Source of the DNA: an uncultured Flavobacteriales bacterium | GTDB lineage: Bacteria > Bacteroidota > Bacteroidia > Flavobacteriales_E > Vicingaceae | Length of the DNA: 17,691 nt | Assembly: GCA_937925525.1 (NCBI GenBank) | Contig: CALALS010000287.1 | Span: 1 to 17,691, forward strand | Reading direction: 5' to 3' | Notes under the pieces: model-generated | The model's input: only the letters and a program-made list of their open reading frames with translations | What the model was told of the DNA's origin: nothing | Database searches by the model: none | Shown: positions 1 to 6,450 of the stretch, one piece after another | Layout of the letters: each line of letters starts with the position of its first letter | Numbering within the stretch: the stretch's first letter is position 1 | Made by a program: the position numbers and the translations under genes

Positions 1-206
1 TTTGTATCTCCGATCTTGTTCAGAGCATCATCGAACATGCTTTTTGCATCTCCGACCTTGTTCAGAACATCATCGACCATGCTTTTTGTATCTCCGATCT
101 TGTTCAGAGCATCATCGAACATGCTTTTTGCATCTCCGATCTTGTTCAGAGCATCATCGTTCATACTTTTTACATGAAGCTTGATACTTTTTACACCAAC
201 GTTCAT
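1..206 (-). CDS. Candidate heptad-repeat protein, partial (runs off left edge)
   Basis: On the minus strand the repeat array is fully open from the stop at 297-299 to the window edge. From the first ATG at 206 there are 68 codons. The reading is a chain of 7-residue units such as VKSMNDD, ALNKIGD, AKSMFDD, TKSMVDD and VLNKVGD. The 14-residue pairs have hydrophobic residues (M, F, A, L, I) spaced among K and D, as in an amphipathic helix. Against a normal gene, similar heptads (VKTIIVH, QKSITVH) continue upstream of that ATG in the same frame, so the start is uncertain. The frame may instead be a by-product of a repeat whose length is divisible by three. No family or function is recognised. 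Confidence 0.3.
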   Translation of the reverse strand, partial: MNVGVKSIKLHVKSMNDDALNKIGDAKSMFDDALNKIGDTKSMVDDVLNKVGDAKSMFDDALNKIGDT

Positions 207-271
207 GCTTTTTACATGAACCGTGATGCTTTTTTGGTGAACGATGATGGTTTTTACATGAAAGAACAAGA
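1..271. repeat. Tandem repeat array, 21-bp basic unit with a 42-bp higher-order unit
   Basis: A T-rich tract (mostly TTTTT) recurs at 41, 83, 125 and 167 (42-bp spacing), then at 188, 209, 230 and 251 (21-bp spacing). The first four copies are 42-mers, the first lacking two bases at the window edge; copies 1 and 3 are identical over the visible 40 nt. The rest are more diverged 21-mers. Copies abut with no spacers, so this is not a CRISPR array. All units keep the same reading frame. The array continues beyond the left edge, so its full size is unknown. Confidence 0.93.
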
Positions 272-301
272 AAAAAGGACTATTTCTGTTATTAGATTAC
301 T

Positions 302-328
302 CCTCTCTCGCAAGCGTCCGCTTGTGAG
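302..328. repeat. REP-like palindrome, left boundary of the RAYT unit
   Basis: This is an imperfect hairpin with arms CTCTCGCAAGCG and CGCTTGTGAGAA around a TC loop (G-T and end mismatches only). The 27 bases of 302-328 are the exact reverse complement of 931-957 on the other side of the transposase gene. Such hairpins flanking a RAYT are the expected substrates of that enzyme. No T-run follows, so it does not look like a terminator. Confidence 0.85.
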
Positions 329-340
329 AAAAGAAATATT

Positions 341-925
341 TTGAAAAATAGGCACAAAATTATTACGTTTGGTAGAGTGAGCAGAGCATATAAATTCAGA
401 AACCAAGAAAAGCCCTACTTCATAACCTTTACAGTTGTTAATTGGGTTGACTTATTTACTAGAAAAGAGTATAGTTATATTTTGATAGATAGTATAGCTT
501 ATTGTCAGAAAGAAAAAGGACTTATTGTTTACGCTTGGGTAATTATGCCAAGTCATGTTCATATGATAATAGGAACAAAACAACAAAAAATGGAATTCAT
601 AGTCAGGGATTTGAAGAGCTTTACTTCCAGAAAACTTAAAGAAGAAATAAAACATCATCCTCAGGAAAGTAGGAAAGAGTGGCTAACACGAATGTTTGAA
701 AGTGAAGGAAAAGCTAATTCAAATAATGTAAACTGGCAATTATGGCAACAAAATAATCAGCCGATAGAACTATGGGATAATCATATGATTGACACAAAAT
801 TAAACTACATTCATAATAATCCTTTAATGTCGGGTATAGTAAACAAACCTGAAGATTATGTATTTAGTAGTGCAATAGATTATTCAGGACAAAAAGGTTT
901 AATAGATGTTGAATTGCTTAATTAA
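341..925 (+). CDS. REP-associated tyrosine transposase (RAYT, Y1/IS200-like HUH family)
   Basis: This is a single-strand DNA transposase-like nuclease of the Y1_Tnp fold, the enzyme class that mobilises or maintains REP palindromes. The HUH motif is seen as H-V-H (residues 72-74 from the TTG start) in MPSHVHMIIG. The RAYT hallmark block YIHNNPLMSG lies at about 156-165. The catalytic tyrosine was not assigned with certainty. The N-terminal block KFRNQEKPYFITFTVVNW is typical of the Bacteroidota subgroup. The start could be TTG at 341, or GTG at 377 (VSRAYKFRN), which matches where family members usually begin. Perfect inverted palindromes on both sides indicate an intact, self-contained element of about 656 bp. 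The gene is full length with no frameshift, so activity is plausible. Confidence 0.9.
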   Translation: MKNRHKIITFGRVSRAYKFRNQEKPYFITFTVVNWVDLFTRKEYSYILIDSIAYCQKEKGLIVYAWVIMPSHVHMIIGTKQQKMEFIVRDLKSFTSRKLKEEIKHHPQESRKEWLTRMFESEGKANSNNVNWQLWQQNNQPIELWDNHMIDTKLNYIHNNPLMSGIVNKPEDYVFSSAIDYSGQKGLIDVELLN

Positions 926-930
926 ATATA

Positions 931-957
931 CTCACAAGCGGACGCTTGCGAGAGAGG
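931..957. repeat. REP-like palindrome, right boundary of the RAYT unit
   Basis: This is the exact reverse complement of 302-328, lying 5 bp after the transposase stop codon. Read on the minus strand it supplies the last codons and the stop (TGA, 932-934) of the truncated secreted-protein gene, so the element boundary falls inside that gene. Confidence 0.85.
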
Positions 958-1096
958 GGGTAGTACCAAGATTTGGTGGATTGCCACCAAGTTGGATATT
1001 TGTATTTCCGCCAACACGCCAATCTTGTGCAGAAACTGAAATCGTAAGCAGGTACAAAGCAAGTGTACCTACAAGTTTTAAGTTTAAATGTTTCAT
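932..1096 (-). pseudogene. 5' remnant of a secreted-protein gene, cut by the RAYT/REP element
   Basis: The minus strand encodes MKHLNLKLVG..., a clear Sec signal peptide ending VSA/QDW, followed by a Gly/Asn-rich start (RVGGNTNIQLGGNPP). About 46 codons are native. The frame then enters the palindrome at 957 and stops at 932, giving only 54 codons. Mature N-termini of this style (QxWxxGGN...LGTT) occur in long secreted Bacteroidota proteins, so the original gene was probably much longer. The family assignment is inference. The start lies 3 nt after the stop of the upstream 320-aa T9SS cargo gene, so the two were probably co-transcribed. Joining position 958 directly to 301 across the element gives a stop within a few codons. 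The missing 3' part is therefore not simply on the other side; it was lost or moved, or lies beyond the edge. Confidence 0.6.
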
Positions 1097-1099
1097 TGG

Positions 1100-2062
1100 T
1101 TATTGTTTTAAGAGTTTATAATTAATTGATTGGTTGCCTGATTTTATGTTAATTAATAAAATGCCCTTGCTAAATGGGGTTGCATCAATGGTTTTACTGT
1201 CGGCATTAATGTTCTTTTTTTCATAGATATTTTGTCCAAGAGCATTGTATATAATTAAGTCGTAAGGCTCTTTAAAAGCTTTATTGATATGAAAATAATC
1301 CACTATAGGATTAGGATGAATATTAAAATTATCCTTTAGTTGCTCCTCTTGAACTTTAGTATAAATATAGTTAGCACAAAAAGATGAATCTGTAGAAACA
1401 CAAATATTGTCAATGTAATAATAAGAATAATTAACATTATAATTACTCACCTTTACTACAGTAGTTGTTTGCCCTCTATTAAAGTTTCCAATTATTATAT
1501 AATTTTCGTTACCGTTTGCAGTAAAAAAACCATTTACTTTAGTCCAGTTAGTTTTATCTGTAATTATACTATCATTAAATTCTACCTGAGGAATAAATGA
1601 TAAAGTAGTATCCATTGAATTATCAGTTATTTGATTAGCGGAAAAATAAGCCCCTAATTCTTGAATAGCATAATCAGTGGAGTCAGATAAACTAACATAA
1701 AAAGAGACCCAATATTTTTGTCCGGAAGTAAGTGACTGTTGTAATTGAACTTGTATATATTCTCTATAACTGTATATACTTTGTGTGTCGTAAACACCAA
1801 TTCCGACATATGCATTACCAGAAAGAGCTAATTGACTTCCTAAAAGATTATTAGGAACATTTGCATCTCCGATATTACAAGTATTCAAATAATCAGGTGA
1901 ACCTTGTGTGGGAGAGTTCCAATCACTCACACTAAAATCACCAAAGACGGATGGGCAACTCACCGTATCTTCAAAGCTTGGGTTAGGTACAAGGTTTGTT
2001 TGGGCTTTACTAATTAAGGATGCAAAATTTAGAATTAAAAATGAAAGAAGTAGTTTTTTCAT
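1100..2062 (-). CDS. Secreted protein with T9SS type A C-terminal sorting domain
   Basis: This is a 320-aa exported protein. Residues 1-20 are a Sec signal peptide (MKKLLLSFLI...SKA). The mature N-terminus has NLVPNPSFED at 23-32, seen at the start of many Bacteroidota surface proteins with a jelly-roll, carbohydrate-binding-like domain. A strand YYYIDNICVS at about 214-223 fits the end of that domain. Residues 246-320 form a T9SS type A sorting domain: FNIHPNP, IYNALGQNIYE, then FSKGILLINIKSGN. The sorting domain should direct secretion across the outer membrane and surface anchoring or release. No catalytic residues are evident, so the molecular function is unknown. A TAnnTTTc box ends only 4 nt before the ATG, suggesting a leaderless mRNA. 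The truncated gene at 932-1096 follows in the same orientation. Confidence 0.88.
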   Translation of the reverse strand: MKKLLLSFLILNFASLISKAQTNLVPNPSFEDTVSCPSVFGDFSVSDWNSPTQGSPDYLNTCNIGDANVPNNLLGSQLALSGNAYVGIGVYDTQSIYSYREYIQVQLQQSLTSGQKYWVSFYVSLSDSTDYAIQELGAYFSANQITDNSMDTTLSFIPQVEFNDSIITDKTNWTKVNGFFTANGNENYIIIGNFNRGQTTTVVKVSNYNVNYSYYYIDNICVSTDSSFCANYIYTKVQEEQLKDNFNIHPNPIVDYFHINKAFKEPYDLIIYNALGQNIYEKKNINADSKTIDATPFSKGILLINIKSGNQSINYKLLKQ

Positions 2063-2066
2063 TTCT

Positions 2067-2097
2067 GAAAATTAGGTCTTTTTTTTCATTTTGTCAA
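2067..2097 (-). promoter_or_regulatory. Candidate promoter of the T9SS cargo gene (leaderless type)
   Basis: On the minus strand there is a TTG (2095-2097), 20 nt, then TAATTTTC (2067-2074). This is one mismatch from the Bacteroidota -7 consensus TAnnTTTG with its -33 TTTG partner. With the usual distance to the start site, transcription would begin at or next to the A of the ATG at 2062. Confidence 0.45.
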
Positions 2098-2188
2098 TAG
2101 CTAATACTTTAATTAATAGTTATTTATTTATAAATATATTTGTATAAAAAGCAGTTGCTTTTAAATATGCCTATATAACCCAAACAAA

Positions 2189-2219
2189 TTTTAAATCATC
2201 ATACTTATTCCTATTTTTG
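2189..2219 (+). promoter_or_regulatory. Candidate Bacteroidota housekeeping promoter for the SDR-aroK pair
   Basis: There is a perfect -7 box TATTTTTG (TAnnTTTG) at 2212-2219 and a partial -33 box TTTT at 2189-2192, separated by 19 nt. The expected start site leaves a leader of about 14 nt before the TTG start at 2237. A second TAnnTTTG match (TATATTTG, 2135-2142) lies upstream but has a poorer -33 region. Confidence 0.5.
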
Positions 2220-2236
2220 AAGTCTAAAGCATACAA

Positions 2237-3073
2237 TTGAAAGATAAAGTAGCAATAATTACAGGTGCTTCATCCGGCATAGGTTTAGAATGTGCCAAGT
2301 ATTTCTCTAAAAAAGGAATGAAGCTGGCATTGGCCGCACGTAGCCTGGATAAGCTAAATAAGGTGGTGGAGGAAATAAAAGCAAGCGGTGGAGAAGCTAT
2401 TGCCATACCAACGGATGTTACGGTGGTAAAAGACTGTGAGCGCATGGTGGACGAAACGCTAAAGGCTTTCGGAAGAATAGATGTATTGGTAAACAATGCG
2501 GGTATTTCCATGCGTGATTTATTTATTGATACCGAAATTGAAGTATTTCAGCGGCTCATTGAAACCAATTTAATGAGCGCTATTTACTGTACCAAATTTG
2601 CCTTACCTCATTTGTTAAAAACCAAAGGTAGTGTGGTGGGTGTTTCATCTATTGCGGGTTATCATGGTTTACCCGGAAGAACGGCTTATTCGGCTTCTAA
2701 ATACGGTTTGCAAGGTTTTTTAGATGCTTTGCGTAGTGAAAACAGAGAAACAGGTTTGCATGTATTGGTAGCTTGTCCCGGATTTACGGCTTCCAATATT
2801 AGAAACTCTGCTTTAAAAGGAGATGGGACCTTGCAAAAAGAATCACCCAGAATTGAAGAAAAAATGATGCAGCCGGATGATGTGGCTCGAAAAATATACA
2901 ATGGTATTGTAAAGCGTAAAAGGCGTGTTGTCATGACTTTTGAATGTTTGTCGGCTGTTTACATTGGCGTAAACTTACCTGCTTTAACTGAAAAGGTGAT
3001 TTACAATAAAATGAAAGCCGAACCCGATTCTCCCTGGATGATGAAAAAGTGGGAGGAAGATAATCCGTCATGA
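2237..3073 (+). CDS. SDR family NAD(P)-dependent oxidoreductase
   Basis: This is a classical short-chain dehydrogenase/reductase of 278 aa, expected to be a cytosolic Rossmann-fold enzyme. The cofactor motif TGASSGIG is at 9-16, NNAG at 86-89, Asn111, the catalytic Ser138 in VSSIAG, and Tyr151-xxx-Lys155 (YSASK), so the full tetrad is present. The C-terminal tail (RRVVMTFECLSAVYIG...) resembles the DHRS7-like branch, but the substrate cannot be told. The TTG start is forced: an in-frame stop lies 12 nt upstream and the next Met would remove the nucleotide-binding motif. The stop overlaps the aroK start as ATGA, implying translational coupling. The pairing with a shikimate-pathway enzyme is probably only operon sharing. 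Confidence 0.92.
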   Translation: MKDKVAIITGASSGIGLECAKYFSKKGMKLALAARSLDKLNKVVEEIKASGGEAIAIPTDVTVVKDCERMVDETLKAFGRIDVLVNNAGISMRDLFIDTEIEVFQRLIETNLMSAIYCTKFALPHLLKTKGSVVGVSSIAGYHGLPGRTAYSASKYGLQGFLDALRSENRETGLHVLVACPGFTASNIRNSALKGDGTLQKESPRIEEKMMQPDDVARKIYNGIVKRKRRVVMTFECLSAVYIGVNLPALTEKVIYNKMKAEPDSPWMMKKWEEDNPS

Positions 3074-3582
3074 GACTGTTTTTAGCCGGCTTTATGGGTT
3101 GTGGTAAAACCACCGTTGGCAAAGAGTTGGCAAAAGAGCTCAACTTTCCTTTTTTTGATTTGGATGAAGAAATTGAAAAAGCTGCCGACCAATCCATTTC
3201 CTCTATTTTTAGTGAATATGGTGAAGAATACTTTAGAGAGCTTGAAGCTCAAAAGTTGAGGGATACTATGTTGTTAGAAGAAGATGTGGTATTGGCATTA
3301 GGTGGTGGAACTCCTTGTTATTATGACAACCTTTGGGCCATGCAGTCGGAAGGGAAAATTATTTATTTGCAATGTTCTACCGATACCTTGTTCGAACGTT
3401 TGCAAAAAGAAAAATCACAACGACCTTTAATTAGTGATAAAGAAGATGACGAGTTGTTTTCATCTATTGAAAAATATCTTTCGCTTCGTGAAAAGTATTA
3501 TCAGCATGCCGACTTAATTGTAGATTGCAACGGTAAGTCAGTAGAGGAAATTGTGGAAATTATTAAAACTGTTTTCCTCTAA
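3070..3582 (+). CDS. aroK: Shikimate kinase
   Basis: This enzyme catalyses ATP-dependent 3-phosphorylation of shikimate, the fifth step of the pathway to chorismate and aromatic amino acids. At 170 aa it has the family's normal length. The Walker A motif is GFMGCGKTT (7-15). Asp30 and Asp32 are in FFDLDEEIE, the substrate-binding Arg56 is in YFRELE, and the GGG loop is at 78-80. The lid Arg118 is in SQRPLI and Arg140 is in SLREKYY, so all key residues are present. The start codon sits inside the stop region of the SDR gene (ATGA). The last 20 nt of the coding sequence overlap the 3' end of the convergent minus-strand gene, with no room for an intervening terminator. Confidence 0.95.
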   Translation: MRLFLAGFMGCGKTTVGKELAKELNFPFFDLDEEIEKAADQSISSIFSEYGEEYFRELEAQKLRDTMLLEEDVVLALGGGTPCYYDNLWAMQSEGKIIYLQCSTDTLFERLQKEKSQRPLISDKEDDELFSSIEKYLSLREKYYQHADLIVDCNGKSVEEIVEIIKTVFL

Positions 3583-4228
3583 CCAATTCTGCTGCAAAAG
3601 GGCAGTTGATGTTTTTTACCGTATAGCTGCTTGTGGTAGAACTGGAGTTGTCAACGCTTAAATCATTATCACTTAATCCCATGGCAGAGAGTTCTGCGGT
3701 TAAGTTTAACGCTCCGTTTTTTTCAATGTCAATTTGAATTTCGGTAGCATAAAAAAGCGTTTCAATAATCAAAAAATTCCTGATTCTCTCTTTGTATCGG
3801 GTAAAGTTTTTTTCTTTAAGCACTTCTAATTCCTTTACAATTTTTCTGCGAATAGGTCCTGTGAGTCGCTTGCTTTTTACGCCTTTAAAGCTGAACTGTT
3901 TTACTTTGCTGGCTTCTACTTTACCCGCAAGATTTAAGTTGATGCCGGGAATTTGTAAATCACTTTCGTTATTAATTCCGCTGTTGATGACCATATTCGG
4001 AAAAGAAGCATTTTCAAAAGCTACGTTTTTTAGTTCATTATTTAATGCTACAATTTCCGATTCAGGTATTTCAAATACATCGGCAATGGTGTAGTTTTTA
4101 AAGTCTAACGATTGAAAGATAAGACCTTCCCAATCCATTATTTCACCAATTTTTACATCAGAAGTAGAGTAGGGTAATAAATCTACACCATATTCTCTTT
4201 CAAATTCTTTTCTGGTTAATTGTGCCAT
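3563..4228 (-). CDS. Hypothetical protein of 221 aa, possibly gasdermin-like
   Basis: The function is not recognised with confidence. There is no signal peptide, lipobox or transmembrane helix, so it is probably cytosolic. The middle reads as alternating beta-strands (INLNLAGKVEASKVKQFSFKGVKSKRL, about 97-121, split by basic residues). A charged helix follows (KELEVLKEKNFTRYKERI, 132-149), then strands LIIETLFYATEIQIDIEK (153-170). The Ser-rich segment 195-201 leads to a last strand pair with the only Cys at 209. By eye this order resembles bacterial gasdermins, but no N-terminal acylated Cys, C-terminal inhibitory peptide or adjacent protease is seen. It is the third gene of a likely hemY-DUF218 operon, 9 nt after the DUF218 stop, and converges on aroK with a 20-nt overlap. 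A TATATTTA box at 4239-4246 could give it separate expression. Confidence 0.8.
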   Translation of the reverse strand: MAQLTRKEFEREYGVDLLPYSTSDVKIGEIMDWEGLIFQSLDFKNYTIADVFEIPESEIVALNNELKNVAFENASFPNMVINSGINNESDLQIPGINLNLAGKVEASKVKQFSFKGVKSKRLTGPIRRKIVKELEVLKEKNFTRYKERIRNFLIIETLFYATEIQIDIEKNGALNLTAELSAMGLSDNDLSVDNSSSTTSSYTVKNINCPFAAELVRGKQF

Positions 4229-4237
4229 GTTTTTGTT

Positions 4238-4987
4238 TTAAATATAACTTTTTAGTCTATAAGTGAAAAGTCCAACCCATTCATGCAGAATAATATACCA
4301 GTCTTGAAAAGCAGACAGACTGGGTAACAATAAATGGTCGAAATTGTACTTTCTTGGTCCTGCTTTGTAATCTACCGGATAAATAATGCTGTTAATTCCT
4401 TGTTTATCGAAACAAGCCTTAGCCCTTGACATGTGGTAAGCAGAAGTTACCAAAAGAATTTTTTCATTTTCCAAGCCCAACTGTTTTAGTACTGCCTTTG
4501 TATAAAGCGCATTCTGAAATGTATTTTTAGAAAATGGTTCATTAATTATTTTATCTGTATTGATGTTTAAGTCTTTGATGAAATTTCGGGCAATGGTAGA
4601 TTCTTTCATTTCGGGCATACTTAAACTACCCGAGCCACCACTTATAATCATATATTGATTCGTATTTTTTTGGTGTTCTTTTAAGCCGTGAAGTAATCGG
4701 TCTATCGATTCTGCAAAGCCCGTTAATTCTGTGTTTTGGTCATACGAAACAAAACCGGCTAATACTACTATGGCTTTGTAATCTTCAGTAATCGTTTGGT
4801 GCTTTGGCTCAAGACAATTCATCACCTCAGTACTAATGAAAGAGTTTGAAAAAAAGTAAAAAGCACTAAGTGTAATAATGATTCTTCTTTTTTTGTTTTT
4901 AGCAAAAATGCAAGAAATCAACAACAGAAACACCCATGTAATGGGGCTTAACATAAAAGTGAATAATTTTGAAATGATAAAAAACAT
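4238..4987 (-). CDS. YdcF/SanA/ElyC-type DUF218 membrane protein
   Basis: This is a 249-aa protein with two N-terminal membrane helices (about 8-28 and 35-52) and a following DUF218 domain from about 70. The domain shows the family motifs AIVVLAGF (72-79), ISGGSG (115-120), SKNTFQNA (153-160) and TSAYHMSRA (181-189). Relatives such as ElyC and SanA act in envelope biogenesis (lipid carrier or peptidoglycan homeostasis and barrier function), though the reaction of the domain is not well established. The start codon immediately follows the hemY stop (TAAATG, no spacing), so translation is probably coupled to HemY. Confidence 0.88.
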   Translation of the reverse strand: MFFIISKLFTFMLSPITWVFLLLISCIFAKNKKRRIIITLSAFYFFSNSFISTEVMNCLEPKHQTITEDYKAIVVLAGFVSYDQNTELTGFAESIDRLLHGLKEHQKNTNQYMIISGGSGSLSMPEMKESTIARNFIKDLNINTDKIINEPFSKNTFQNALYTKAVLKQLGLENEKILLVTSAYHMSRAKACFDKQGINSIIYPVDYKAGPRKYNFDHLLLPSLSAFQDWYIILHEWVGLFTYRLKSYI

Positions 4988-6295
4988 TTATCCGTTAATT
5001 TTTTTTGCCAGTTTTAATGAAGCCAGTATTCTATCAGGAATAGCAACTCCTTCAATATAATTTCCTGAAATATAAAAATCGTTGTTTTGTTCTTCAAACT
5101 TTTTGACTTCTTTTATAATGCTTTCATGATTGAGATGAAACTGAGGAATAGCATTTTTCCATAAGTGTGAGTGTTCAAAGTCAATATCTCCTTTTATGGA
5201 AAACAAAGCCTTAAGTTCATTAAAGACAGTTTGTTTTATTTCTTCTTGATCTAATTCAAGTAGGCTTTTATCTCTTTCACCGCCTATCATAACGGTCATC
5301 AAATGTTTATCTTTTGGCGACTTAGCGGGAAACAAATCACTATTAAAAATAATGCCCAAAAAATGATGTTTATCCATTGCTCTGGTGAGAACACCAAATC
5401 CTTGTGGTTTTTGCATTTCGCTTTTTGGTATAGCCATTTGCCAAACATAAATAGGAGAGTAGTGAACTTCATTTAGAAATGATAAACTATTATTAACATT
5501 CGCTAAAGCATGAGCAGGAAGGCAAGAAATCACCTTATCAAAGACTAAAGGTTCTTGACTGCTTTTAAATTTTAACTGAAAAACTTCTCCTTGTTTTGAA
5601 ACGGATTCTATTTCTTCCTTAAACTGTATGTTAATGCCCTTTGCCAGCTTTTCTAAAAATGATTGAAAACCGTTTTTAAAAGCAATGATTTTATTTAGTT
5701 CGGGTTTTCTTCTGTTTCTTTTAAAGTGTTTGATAATACTTCCTGTTTGCTGGTGCGCTTCCCAAAGTATCGGAAAACCATATTTAACACTCATGTTTTC
5801 AGGATTGCTGGCATAAATACCTGTACAAAAAGGAACAAATAAGTTGTGATAGATTTCTTCTCCAAAATGATTTACAACAACTTCTTTAACGCTTACTTGT
5901 TCATCTAATCGACCAGGTTTGATAGAGAATTCTTTAAGCAACTTTAAAATACTTGAAAGGCTAATCAATGAATTTCCAAAAAGCGATAAGGGAGACATCG
6001 GTGCTTTTACAAATTTATTCTTCTTGAGTATGTATCTATTTTTAGCTAAATCAGAAGGATAAATCAAATCATCTTTTGCTACTTTGTTTATTAATTCTAA
6101 AACCTCTTGGTATTTTAATTGAACGGTGTTGGGGCCTAACTCAAAAGCATATTCATTTACTTTTTTGCTCTTCACACATCCGCCTATTGCATCACTTTTT
6201 TCAAATACAGTTACTTCATACTTTTCTTTATCTAGATAATAAGCTAAGCTTATACCGCTAATTCCTGCTCCGAGTATGGCAATTTTCTGTTTCAC
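4988..6295 (-). CDS. hemY: Protoporphyrinogen/coproporphyrinogen oxidase, HemY type (FAD-dependent)
   Basis: This 435-aa flavoprotein oxidises porphyrinogen to porphyrin in late haem synthesis using oxygen, consistent with an aerobic lifestyle. The N-terminal FAD-binding motif AILGAGISG is at 5-13, with the acidic FEK at the end of strand 2. FELGPNTVQ follows near residue 51, and the C-terminal FAD block is FYISGNYIEGVAIPDRILAS, which is diagnostic of the family. The length is slightly below the usual 450-470 aa. The start is GTG at 6295; it places the Rossmann strand right at the N-terminus as expected. The gene leads a minus-strand run with the DUF218 and 221-aa genes. It is divergent from the ECF locus, sharing the 155-bp region 6296-6450. 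A TATCTTTA element there is a weak promoter candidate. Sequence alone does not settle proto- versus copro-porphyrinogen as substrate. Confidence 0.92.
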   Translation of the reverse strand: MKQKIAILGAGISGISLAYYLDKEKYEVTVFEKSDAIGGCVKSKKVNEYAFELGPNTVQLKYQEVLELINKVAKDDLIYPSDLAKNRYILKKNKFVKAPMSPLSLFGNSLISLSSILKLLKEFSIKPGRLDEQVSVKEVVVNHFGEEIYHNLFVPFCTGIYASNPENMSVKYGFPILWEAHQQTGSIIKHFKRNRRKPELNKIIAFKNGFQSFLEKLAKGINIQFKEEIESVSKQGEVFQLKFKSSQEPLVFDKVISCLPAHALANVNNSLSFLNEVHYSPIYVWQMAIPKSEMQKPQGFGVLTRAMDKHHFLGIIFNSDLFPAKSPKDKHLMTVMIGGERDKSLLELDQEEIKQTVFNELKALFSIKGDIDFEHSHLWKNAIPQFHLNHESIIKEVKKFEEQNNDFYISGNYIEGVAIPDRILASLKLAKKING

Positions 6296-6398
6296 TAAAT
6301 GTATTTAAAGCATAAAGATAATTCTTGATTTATGTTTTAAAAATGAAAGAATTAAGCTATTGAAAATCAGTTTATTTTAAAATATTTTTTAAAAACCG

Positions 6399-6425
6399 TG
6401 CAACCTTTTTTTGATATGTTGTCAT
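6399..6425 (+). promoter_or_regulatory. Candidate ECF-sigma-dependent promoter of the envelope operon
   Basis: TGCAACC at 6399-6405 is followed by a T-run, 15 nt in all, then GTCAT at 6421-6425, 26 nt before the ATG at 6451. The layout (AAC-containing -35, GTC-type -10) is that of ECF sigma promoters rather than the TAnnTTTG housekeeping type, which is absent here. Since an ECF sigma gene lies in the same operon, autoregulation is inferred. Confidence 0.4.
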
Positions 6426-6450
6426 TAGGGTGTAAATCAAAAAAACAAAC

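Noticed and set aside
2..184. Plus-strand open frame through the tandem repeat (Cys/His-rich)
   Set aside because: It is the complement of a repeat with a length divisible by three, starts at an arbitrary TTG at the edge, and stops when the repeat diverges; the minus-strand frame stays open longer and has the more protein-like composition.
1..271. CRISPR array
   Set aside because: The units abut with no unique spacers and the unit length is 21/42 bp; no cas genes are nearby.
302..328. Rho-independent terminator
   Set aside because: There is a hairpin but no following T-run, and the identical inverted copy at 931-957 marks it as a REP-type element end.
906..1121. Plus-strand open frame of 71 codons after the transposase
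   Set aside because: It is antisense to the signal-peptide-bearing stub at 932-1096, crosses the palindrome and has no family features.
2224..2511. Minus-strand frame inside the SDR gene
   Set aside because: It is a shadow of a complete SDR coding sequence with all catalytic motifs.
6296..6302. TACATTTA directly before hemY as its promoter
   Set aside because: The box touches the GTG, so transcription would start inside the gene; it also deviates from TAnnTTTG.
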